A stretch of DNA of 64,000 nt from Luidia sarsii (lineage: Eukaryota; Echinodermata; Asteroidea; Paxillosida; Luidiidae): contig OX465109.1 in NCBI GenBank assembly GCA_949987565.1, forward strand, positions 17,362,915-17,426,914. The letters run 5' to 3'. Below the pieces are notes generated by a model that was not told where the DNA came from, did no database searches, and saw nothing but the letters and a program-made list of their open reading frames with translations. Of this stretch, positions 40,001 through 52,000 are shown piece by piece (position 1 is the first letter of the stretch; each line of letters starts with the position of its first letter). The position numbers were made by a program, and so were the translations under genes.

Positions 40001-43000
40001 GGTTTTTTACCGAGTCGTTTACCGAGACGTCGTGACCGGATTGGACTTATCGACTCAGTTAAACTGACCTGGTCAATTTAACCGGGCAGAAGTTGGTCGG
40101 TTAAACTACCCACTGGAGTCGGGTAAGTTACCTGGGAGGAAAACTTCCTGGGCTGTCCGCACTGGACTTAAAATGGTCAATTTACCAATTTGCTCGGTTA
40201 GTTTACCCATTTTAAGTCCAGTGCGGACGCGGCTTTAGAAATCAAAACTCACAGAAAGGCTGAAAGTCACCCTGTACATGCTGTATGATGATACACTGTG
40301 GTACTCTGTGGGTGGTACATGTATGTTGCCACAAAGTTGCTTACATGTAGCATGAATTTGTTTTTTTGCTTTGAAGCAAATTCGGGCTACCAACCTACAT
40401 ACATGTACACTACAGTGCGGTACATGGACAATGTACATACAGTACATGTAAAGTGTACATGTACATTGTATTTCAGTTTTGTTTTCCATGTCACGTGATG
40501 GTTAAATGTACCTATACTTGTATTTGTATTTGCCATGTGATCATCGATTCAGAGTTTCTTTTGCTTAGCATGATACAGGGATATTAAACATTTATGCCTG
40601 CACCCTGTAACAGCTACAGTGTGCTATGGTATCAGTGGAGTGATCAAGTAGGGTTGGATTTTGATTCTAAACAAAAAAATTGATCTTCCTTTGTGTTTGT
40701 GTTATTGTTTTTTAGAAAACCGGCGGAGTTGTCCCAGTGGTGATTCCCAACTCGAGTGGAGGGTCGTCATCGCGGAGGGGTAGCCTTGATTCTGGGGAAC
40801 CAGAGTCTGCCGTCATGAAGGTAAAACCTTCTGCCCGTCCCGTCCACCCCTCCAAAAGCGGGGGACAGGGGAACCTGTCGTCCCCCCCCCACACACACAC
40901 TTTTGAAAGTGGACAGGTGGAGGGGGCATCATATCATTTGACAACCCCCCCCCCACACATACACACACACACAAACACACATGCGTTTCAAATCCCACTG
41001 ATAATCACGTTTATTATGTCCTCGCACACAAAAATAAAGTGGAGTTTGAATCGCGATTCAAATCACAATCCAAATAATCGCGTTGGTTTTTGGGACAGTT
41101 AGAACGGCCCTACTATTTCCCTTTCTTCTGTGGCAGTTTTATCTTGATTAGGGCACATTTACATACGTACCGGGGGTATCTACATGTTACAAGTTCTTGA
41201 TTTGGTCCCAAGCTGAAGATTGATGGCCATTTCATTTTGAATCGGGGCCTAGTTAGTTAAGTAGGTTACATCGGGGATGTTTTTCTTTTCTTCAAAATTG
41301 ATATACGTATGTGTCCTATATCACAATTTCACAACTGCCTTTGAGAAAGGTCCTGCTAGGATCGAAACGTCAGGCCCACCAAATTTTAAGAATGTCACAA
41401 CTGCCTATAGATGTTGTGTGTCCTATATCACAATTTCACTCTGCCTTTGAGAAAGGTCCTGCTAGGATCGAAACATAAGGCCCACTAACTCTTGACAATT
41501 TCACAACATTCAAAATTGTTGCAGATCACGATACGTGTATTCAACCAGAAAATTTACATGTGTGCAATTTTGCTGCCGGATGTTTCAGCTGACTGTGGAT
41601 CTACTGTACAGTAGATGACACGTTTCAGTTTGTGCATACATACGTGTACATACATTAAGGCTGTCGACAAAAGCCTTGTCGACATTGTCGCGACAAAGAA
41701 AATATTCCGACATGTCGACAAAGTTTTTCGGTTGTCGCGACAAAAAAAAATACATTAGCATACCTCATAATGGCCAATCTCTGAAAAAAAGGGAATAAAA
41801 AAGGAACAAAAAATCCTAAAATTGAGCGTTGAGCATTTCATTTTTGCTTATCCACGCCGCAAAATAATAGTTACTAAACACATGTATGTTCGAAGTTGGA
41901 ATGGATCGCGACGCGACCAAAGAAAATCGTTCACCGAACGTATTTTGCCATTACGATGTACAAGTACAGTGTAAATACTGTATAGCGCACGTTTCTATGG
42001 CCGGTCGTCAGCAGTACAGTAGCTGGTATACGTTGCTGCATCGCATGCATTTAATACACGTGCGTACGGGATACCAGTGCAATGCAGAGATCGGGAAAGA
42101 TCGTGGACGTCCGAGGGAAGGATCGAGAAATGAGATCGCACGTGCGTCGCGGTCGGTACCTAGCTGAAAGTAGCCGCATGTTTTGGGCCCAAAATACCGG
42201 CGGCCGCGTATTTTATTTCGTTGAAAAACGGACCGGAAGTACATTATGTACATCGGAAAACAGGCCTCCTTTGCCGCATACGTTCTAGGTTTGTCTGAAT
42301 GTATGGCTGGATACGCGGCCTCCTCCGTTTGGGGGCCCAATACGCGGCTGCCTTTAGCTAAGTGCGGACGGTGACGTCTTTTCTTTTCATTGAAACTACA
42401 TGTATCTGGTTCTTCAACTTCCATGTGCATAGCCACTGCAGCCGCTGTGCAGCGAATTCATAAATATTCATTATTTCTTGCAGTGAGAACGCACGCATCG
42501 CCGAACGATGACGTCATGAATAAACAATGAGCAATCGCTTTTTCATGATTTTTTGAGGAAATTACGACTGTAACACACAATATCGGTACAAAAATTATTT
42601 TGTTATGTATAATCTTAAATACGAAAGCCATTAAATATGAAATTTTATTGAAATTAAGATTATCCATGAAAACTTATTTCACAAGTTCACAACCATGGCG
42701 GTTTGACATGCCCCATTCGTTTATCAACTAAAAAAAAATCCAACATTGTGACTTCAGATTTTTGACTAAATCAGATCTCTGTCGCGACAATGTCGACAGT
42801 CGGCATAAAATTCTCGCGACATGTCGACAAGAATTTTTTCTCACGACAACAGCCTTAACATACATGCAGTACACATGTACATGTACATTCAAGCTTTGAC
42901 TCACATCTGGTCCCAACATTAGTAAACAGCAGAAATGATTCATATTATATATAAATATCGACATGCACAACTTGTTTGGCTGCAAATCACGTACATGTGT

Positions 43001-46000
43001 GTTGTGTACATACATGCTGCGACGACCGTATTCCGGCGGTAAATGCTTACGTTTACATGTACAACAACAAAAATGTATGTACATGTACAAAAAATATGTA
43101 TATGTGTATGTTCATACAGTGCCTATATAATAGCCATTAAATAAATTTCATATCGAAATTACATTCATGTATATGATGATTATTACATTGTTTTACCATC
43201 CTGGGAAACTAAATTGCTTTTTTGCCAAAGTTAAAGTATTTGATTTTGAATGCATCATGAATCCTTTTCCCAAAACGAAGTTGCTTTCGGTACGCATGAA
43301 TATTCATGTGGTCACTGGTCAGGACTGGCCAGATGAACCATCCCTGTATTATCAGACGGTATCATTCTCTGAAGAGCATTTCAGACTAGTATCTTCCCTC
43401 AGCAAGATGTGTACCCCCCTCCCCCTGTATTCATAATGCGGTGGACAGTACAGTCCATAGACACCATTGTGGTGTACGAGTATGGGGGTCTTGAGGGGAC
43501 ATTGTCTTTTGTCTCTGACGCTGACTGGATGCATCATGCTTGATTGCGTGGCCTATGGAATGTTGATAACGTATATGCCTGTATGTAGGAAATGCATGAG
43601 GTAGAATGACTCGCTGCACAAATCAAGATAGACATGCCTTGCCTATTACCGGTAGCTTCACAAAATCTACATACTGTAAAATGTAGATGTGTGTTCTATA
43701 CATGTATACATTCAGTATGTGGTATGTGTACATGCAATGTGAGTGCTTGCCTAGGTACATGTACTGTACTGTACAGAGGCTAATGTATAGCTCATTGTGT
43801 CAGTACGCTGCACTGAAGATGCTCGTTGTACAGTACATTGTACAAGCAGAGCAAACCTCCATAGCCTCTGTGTATTCCGCCATACATGTACGTGGTACAG
43901 TAGTTGTACACGTGTACTACTTAGATCCACTGATGGCAAGATGAGAACGTCCAATGCTGTTCACAATGTAAAGTCATTCGGGGCACCGTCTTTACTTGTA
44001 CGCATGCAATAATTGGGTGACTCAAAAGGTAAGTGCTGACGTGGGGTGCTCTTGATTGCCTGACCTTTGACCTGTACCCTTTGACCTTGACCCAGTATCG
44101 TAGAGAAGGTTGGAGTCCTGCCAGTGCCAGGACTCAGTGAGCCTGTGACTGTGGGATGATTGCATCGCATGTCGACACTGTAACGGAGGAAGATTGTTGC
44201 ATGATTTCTAGGCTTAAGAAAGTCTCGGGAGGGAATCGGATTCCAGCCCAATTTTGTTTTTCCTTTTAAAAAAAAACCGACTGGGAAAAGTTTTGTTTTC
44301 ATTAGGAGTGCAGTATTTATTTCCCTCGTTTGGAAAATGCATGGATATGCAGGACTACCGTACGTACACGACTTGCTAAACTGAAAATTTGAAAAAGGTT
44401 CCGTATCGCAGATTGTAAAATACATGTAGATGCTATCGTTTCCATTGAATCACAGGGAAATTATTTTTCCTGAGATTCAGTTGGAAAAGACTGACAACAG
44501 TCTCCTGAAGACGAATAGAGTATACTGTTTGAAACGTCGAGTTACTCCAGTTCTTTTCAGAACCACACAAGGGCACACATACATGTACTCATAAAAGAGA
44601 GAATTTTACATGGTGTCACCGCAGACCAATTACTCCTTCCAACAATCTACTGTACATGTACATCGTTCAGAAGAATTACCACTAACGCCTGTATTGTATG
44701 TGTACCCACATAGATCATCCTAAGAGATGATGAAAGATTGTGAAAAAAGTGAGAATCATTTCAAACAGTTGTTGCTGCTCTGTTGGTTGAAGGTTTGACG
44801 TCATTCTCAGTATGGAGATTGGGAATTACATGTATTACCCTCATTGCATGAGCATTCAGTACAATACAAGTGCCATGTAGAGCATACATGTACGGGGACT
44901 GATTTCTTACTTGTGCTAAAGAAAAAAAACCAATGCCTGTAGTCCTTTCGTCTTAATATCCACACAGAGTGACCCAGCACCTTCACTGGGCAACCAAGAG
45001 CCCAGTCCTCAGGAATCGGTAGGTTGGTAAAGGAATCGAGAAAAATTCAGCCCTCCCCCCCCAAAAAAAAAAAACACACACCAAAAAAAGCTATATGTAA
45101 ATGAAATTGACTGACATTGATTTGCTAGTCTGTAATGATTTGATTTTTTTGGATTTTTGGTTTGATTGGTTGAAAAGTTTACTAATGAATCCGACTCAAC
45201 CCGTGGCTCTAACCAAGACATGCGCTCCTAGCCTGCTCTGTTAAATTGATTTATTTATTTTGTATTGATTTGTGCCTCGACCAATTTCAGTCATATTTTG
45301 TTATCACTTCAATATTCCCCAACGAACAAACCCCCCCCCTAGAGCGTTGAAAACCAATTGGCACTACTGTACCTTTGAAAGACCCTGTATTTAATTTAAA
45401 CGGAATTGCAAAAATGAGAAAAAAAATCCCTTTCAAAAAAGATAACGTTTGTTATCGTTATGGACTCATGTATTGACTCAACATTACTTCATTTTCCTTG
45501 TCAAACTAATTATCCCAAATGATCTGCAAAAGGCAACTTGTGAAATTGAGGGAAAAGATATCCATTTTATGAGGGAAGAAGGCAAAATCTTCTAAGGAAA
45601 ACACAAATAAACAAAAGATGGGAGTTGTTTGTAATAGCTGATTGTAGTAACTCATGCACATGTGTAGATGGCTAAATACATTGTAGAATGACTATGTAGG
45701 AATATTGTAGGATGCTGTAGTTTTGCTAATGCATTGTGGGACAGCTAACTAGTCAGGCTCGTAGCTGTACATGTACATGTACGTGTACATGTATGTACAT
45801 AGCAATGTTGTGCTTTGGATATAAGACATGGACAGTACAGTGTACATGTGCATGTACATCGTGTACATGTACATGTAGATGTCTTCATGATGGACATGAT
45901 GGATCAACTCCCTCCTTCAATCAGATCAATTGAGTGTGGTTGTATCACACATGCAGTGTGGTAACAGATAAAGAGGCCGGATGGCAGCCAACGTTCCAGT

Positions 46001-49000
46001 GTGCCCTTCCTACCATACAATCTACATTGTACATGTACACTGTAGCTTGGAGCTTGGAGCTCGCACGCTGCTCTGAGAAAAGTCCGATATGTCTGCTGCC
46101 CTCAGCATATCTCAAAATCGCCATCGGTTTCAGCCCTGCACGGGTTTTGGACGCCACCGCAGGCGATCCCCAGATTTTGACCCTTGACCTTGCAAATCCT
46201 CCAAACTGTAGTGTAGAGGCCCTGTTTTCATTGGCCTTTCTAAAAAAAAGTCTTTGAGAAAGACTCCGTCGTGGATCAAATCATCAGTCCCTTTTAGTTT
46301 GGACTACTTGTTGATTTTACATGTAGGTCATTCTACTTTGTAGTCAGGAAGTAGTTTGTGGCATTTCACTGAGAGGAAGGCTTGCGGTTAGTGACACCAT
46401 GTAACGCATCTCTTTTGAGATGGAGTGTGGTCCTGAAAAGAGCCTGTAACTCAACATTTTGAGCAGCGTGTACTCTAACTGTACATGTACTTGTCAGTAG
46501 AGTGGCAGAGTATACACACGTTCAGTTACCGGGTCTTTTCAGAGATGCGTTACAATGGTGTCACAGCAAGCCTGCCACTTCGTACATGTACTTCCACCGT
46601 GCAAACTTTCAAGTTCTTGTCCGACATACCGGTACATGTACATGTACACAGGTATCAGTATTGCTGCATGTTGATCCTTTCAGAACATTTGCTAAGGAAA
46701 TGTGAGGAGTAACATCACAGTCTTCTCCCCTTTTGGGTTTTGTACTAATCATTCTGCCTTTAAAAAAAAAGGTCCAACCGAGGTTGAAATGCCAGGTCCT
46801 CGAAATCAATTAAATTTGCATTTTGGTTGTTGAAAGTCGTATTGATTTTTTTGTGCGTGACCTAAAATCTCTGCAGATTTTTTATTTTATTGTTTTGGAG
46901 TGCAACCCTCCTCCAACCCTTTCAAACCCTCGTGTGATGGCTGCGCCCCCTAAGCACACATGCTTGCCTTTCCAGGAAGCACTCAAAGGTGGACGTGAAT
47001 GTTAAAAAAAAAGTGGAGAGCCAAATTCTGTTATCGATTGCAAGACGATGCTTGAGGCAGTTTCCTTTTAAGATGCCTAATGACATGAATGGATGCGCTT
47101 CTTAATGCTTAAAGGAGTAATAGTTTGTTCTCCAAGTGTGAAGTGTCTGAATTACCAAAAATTAAAAATTAAATGATTTTACCAGTTTCTGATGGTCAAT
47201 TGATACTGGGAAATCCCAACCCCGTCCCGATGGGCAATTGATACTGTGAAATCTCCACCCTGCTTTTAAAAGAAGCTACATTCAAAGCCCAATTGAGTGA
47301 AATTGAAGCTTGACTGCAGAGGTGAGATACTGGAGAATTGAAGGGGATAACAAGAAGCAGACTTGACCCTAAACAATTCTGTCGGAAGCTTCAGATATGC
47401 AAGCATCGATGGGTTTTTGCTTGTAAATTTCGGACCAAAGGGTACACGTATGTACCAGTGTAGTAAGCGATTGCAAACCACCTGGTACAGTTATCAAGTT
47501 AAACAACCGCGAATCGTGTCCTAACTGATCAGTGGTTTGGCAACCTGTCTTAGGTGAAGGTTAATTTGGACTTGGTGTTAAAAATAATCAAATCAATGCA
47601 CTATTAGGCAGGTTGGTTGGTAGATTTATTGTTTAGTCTTGAACCGATTATTAATCAAAAGATGAATTGACTGATTACTAATTAATGGATCAATGAGCCA
47701 TTTGATAAACAATATATCAACTCATTGATAAGAGCACTCCACCTGAATACAGATTGCAGTGAAATTCTATACCTAAGTGCATCCACCTGTCAAGTAGTGG
47801 TAGAAGTACATGTATATACCATTGCTGTACATGTATATGGCCCAATATCAGAGACCCACTTAAGTGTGGTTATCTGCTAAGCATGAAAATTCATCCCTGT
47901 GTATGAAGGATTAAAGACAAATGAGAGGCGATGTCACTTGCTTTGAACTTATACTCCACTATTCTCTACTTAGCACGAAACAAAGGTGAAGTTTGGGTTG
48001 GCAAAGTGATCTTGTGGATTGTGGCACTCTTGTGCTGAAGCAAATTGTGGCGCTAAAGCGGCTCTATGAAACATTGAGCCCAGACCAACCATAGGGCCTT
48101 CTACCCTGTAGTGCTAGGCTCACTCATACCAGACGGAAAGTTATTTCTTTAGTCGCATATCCATCACTGAAGTCAGTAGTCATTTGTTGTCAGATGAGCT
48201 TACTTTTTCCTCCACCTGCAATTATCATTGTAGCAAGGAGAAATATAGTTAGTAGTAGTACTACGGTAGTTACCGTTCACATATATCTCTTGTTTTCATC
48301 AGATTCAATACCCCGCAGCCGATTTCACGAACCTTCAAACGCAACATTTTGTTGTGTAACTTCCACAACATTTTGCTGCCTTTGCTAATTACCAAAAAAA
48401 AGAGCCATTGTGGCACAAGACTTACGCAACATTTGTACGTTGCGTAACGTACGCAACTTTTCTTGAAATCGGTTGCCTAATTTTCTTTGTTTTCCTTTTG
48501 GTTGACGCTCATGAGACAGACGCAGCTTTTACGTTTTAGAGTGACTCCCTTTCAGTTGAGATCGCCAGGTGCTGATATTCGGTTGACTCATTTGGATCGC
48601 AAAGTTGCCGCTATATTTTTTTTTTCCATTTATAATGCACTATTAACTGGCTGCATTTTAACCCAGCAAGACTGCATGGAGGTCGAGAGCCCGATGACCT
48701 CATGAATAGGCATGAATGGGAGGGTTGTTCATTTGCATAATGTGTCTGCTGCCCTCAGGAGGCCATTGCCGGCCTGGAGGAGAAGTACAAGAAGGCCATG
48801 ATGAACAATGCACAGCTGGACAATGAGAAGGCCACCTTGATGTTTGAGGTGGATATGCTGAAGGACCTACAGGAGGAGCAGGAAGAGGCCATGATGGAGC
48901 TACAGAGAGAAACCAGGGATAAGCATAGGGTATGTAGGTGAAGCCAACACCTTAATCATTATATAAGGTACCTGTAGGCAAAGCCAACACCTTAACCACC

Positions 49001-52000
49001 AGAGGGTAGGTGAAGCCAACTCCCTAACCACCAGAGGGTAGGTGAAGCCAACTCCTTAACCACCAGAGGGTAGGTGAAGCCAACTCCTAAACCACCAGAG
49101 GGTAGGTGAAGCCAACTCCTAAACCACCAGAGGGTAGGTGAAGCCAACACCTTAACCACCAGAGGGTAGGTGAAGCCAACTCCTTAACCACCAGAGGGGA
49201 GGTGAAGCCAACTCCTTAACCACCAGAGGGTAGGTGAAGCCAACTCCTTAACCACCAGAGGGTAGGTGAAGCCAACTCCTAAACTACCAGAGGGTAGGTG
49301 AAGCCAACTCCTTAACCACCAGAGGGTAGGTGAAGCCACCACTTTAACCACCAGAGGGTAGGTGAAGCCAACTCCCTGACCACCAGAGGGTAGGTGAAGC
49401 CAACTCCTTAACCACCAGAGGGTAGGTGAAGCCAACTCCTTAACCACCAGAGGATAGGTGAAGCCAACTCCTTAACCACCAGAGGGTAGGTGAAGCCACC
49501 ACTTTAACCACCAGAGGGTAGGTGAAGCCAACTCCTTAACCACCAGAGGGTAGGTGAATCCAACTCCTTAACCACCAGAGGGTAGGTGAAGCCAACTCCT
49601 AAACCACCAGATGGTAGGTGAAGCCAACTCCTTAACCACCAGAGGGTAGGTGAAGCCAACTCCTAAACCACCAGAGGGTAGGTGAAGCCAACTCCTTAAC
49701 CACCAGAGTGTAGGTGAAGCCAACTCCTTAACCACCAGAGGGTAGGTGAAGCCAACTCCTTAACCACCAGAGGGTAGGTGAAGCCAACACCTTAACCACC
49801 AGAGGGTAGGTGAAGCCAACTCCTTAACCACCAGAGGGTAGGTGAAGCCAACTCCTTAACCACCAGAGGGTAGGTGAAGCCAACTCCTAAACCACCAGAG
49901 GGTACGTGAAGCCAACTCCTAAACCACCAGAGGGTAGGAGAAGCCAACTCCTTAACCACCAGAGGGTAGGTGAAGCCAACTCCTAAACCACCAGAGGGTA
50001 GGTGAAGCCATATCCTTAACCACCAGAGGGTACATGCAGGTGAAGCCAACACCTTAACCATTATAAGGTAGGCAAAACCAACACCTTAACCACAGAAGGG
50101 AAGGTGAAGCCAACACCTTAACCATCAAAGGGTACATGTACATGTACAATATATGGTAGTTGAAGGTCAAGCCAATACCTTAACCATCAGAATGTAGGTG
50201 AAGGTGGCACCTAAACCACTGGTGGGTAGACCGAGGTGGCACTGTAACCACCTTGAGAACCTAAAGCTAGTCCCTGCTCTGTATCCTGCCAAAAGTAACG
50301 AAACCCCATTGTAGGTGCCATCACATGCAAGGTGCATGGCAGAGGCCATAAATATTTCCACACCTATGTAGGCTCACCACGTCTGGCACCTTTGTGCTGT
50401 TTTTCATTACAGTGGCTGCCTGTTGCTGAACGAATTAAGTACAAGATATTGTTGCTGGTTTTTCACTCCCTGTCTTGTGCTGCGCCGCAATATAACAGCT
50501 GTTTACTAAAGTATTACAAACCCGGTAGATGTCTCAGATCATCAGATACTTATCTGCTTGCAGTCCCACACGTCCATAATTTATGGGGTGAGCGGGCTTT
50601 CTCCCATGCTGGTCCTACCCTGTGGAATGTTCTTTCTCAGGAAGTCCGTAGTTTGTCCTCCATATTGGATTTCAAATCCTCTCTCAAAACATATTTGTTC
50701 GATCATAGTTTTCCTAATTAATAGTATATATGTAGTCTTTTCTTTGATTCTGTATAATGTTGTTAAGCGCCTTGAGCGTCTTTGCAGACGGATTCTGGCG
50801 CTCTAGAAATGTCCGTTATTATTATTATTATTATTTTCTCTTTCCTCTCCAGGCACTTGAGAGTAAAAAACGTGAGAACCTTCTACTGCAGAAGGAGGTG
50901 GAATCCTTGAGAGACATGGTGTCACAGCGAGACACTCTCATAGCCGTGAGTAGGAGTCTTGTCTGTCGTAGGCGTGGACTTAACTCCTGTCGCTCTGCAA
51001 ATAGAAGAGCCTGTTATTATGCCATCGAAATCAGTCCGCAATCAGTCCTCAATCTTGGAGTATTTTGATTCTAACATGTCAGTGTCATCTCACGTCCTTA
51101 ACCTCAGCCGCAATATCCACTTCCAGCTTCGAAATAGTTCAAGAATTCGCAGAAACAGTCCCATGATGCCATCGAAATCAGTCCGCAATCAGTCCTCAAT
51201 CTTGGAGTATTTGGATTCTAACATGTCAATGTCATCTCACGTCCTCAACCTCAGCCGCAATATCCACTTCCAGCTTCGAAATAGTCCACGACTTCGCAGA
51301 TACAGTCCCATAGCTGCCAACCATTCCTATTTTGGAGGAATCATTCCTCTTTTATGGGTTGAAATTTATCACTTTTTACAAGCTTTGGACAACAGATTCC
51401 GATTTTTGACTTGGAAATACACTTTGTATTCCTGTGTAGTTTGCTCTGTGATTCCTCTTCTTTAGCGGAAGTATTCCCAATTTCCTTTGAGATAAGGTTG
51501 GCAGCTATGAGATACCTGGATTTTGAATCTTGTCCAACACATAGCCGACACATGGAACCTCCAAATAGGCTCATAGCGCATCCGTAATATATGTACCGGG
51601 TATATCAACCAACATCCAATGAGCAAATTATCAGTTGCCACCCCAGACTCGCAATATTCTAGGGGCAACCCTGCATTGGCACATTCTGCCTTTGAGAAAG
51701 GTCCTGCTTGGACCAAAATGTCAGGCCATCTGCTAAATTTTAGCATTTTTTGTCATTTTCATGTCTGTCAGCAGCCTTTGTCTGCAATGTCTGCATCTGC
51801 AATTTGTTTTTTTTTTTTACTTTTTTTTTTCCCCAGGAGAATGGTCTTCTTCTTGTCAGTAAAGATGAGCAGGTAGCGGATCAGGATTTACCGGAGGGCC
51901 AAACGGCGCACAAACCCAAGCTACCCAAAGTGGGCACCATCGTCGTGGTCTCGCCCGAGGCCGCCGAACTCCTGGAGGTGGTCGGGGACGGACCCCTGGA

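Larger units (their letters stand above)
36223..40715. other. LRRFIP2: LRRFIP intron 3 (4.5 kb)
   Basis: Holds a family K repeat (36677-36845), a family F fragment (about 37370-37440), a SINE family B (38743-39060), a family P arm pair (39431-39525), a 467-bp inverted-repeat element (39768-40234) and scattered tacatgta words. No exon found. Confidence 0.55.
45018..48758. other. LRRFIP2: LRRFIP intron 5 (3.7 kb)
   Basis: Holds tacatgtac blocks (45768-45875), family P arms (46237-46300, 46755-46803), a family F inverted pair (46360-46622) and a family H MITE (48317-48476). No exon found. Confidence 0.5.

Noticed and set aside
49184..50061. Repetitive minus-strand ORFs ([16 protein letters not shown])
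   Set aside because: They are translations of the 32-bp intronic minisatellite; frame is lost whenever a 31-bp unit occurs.
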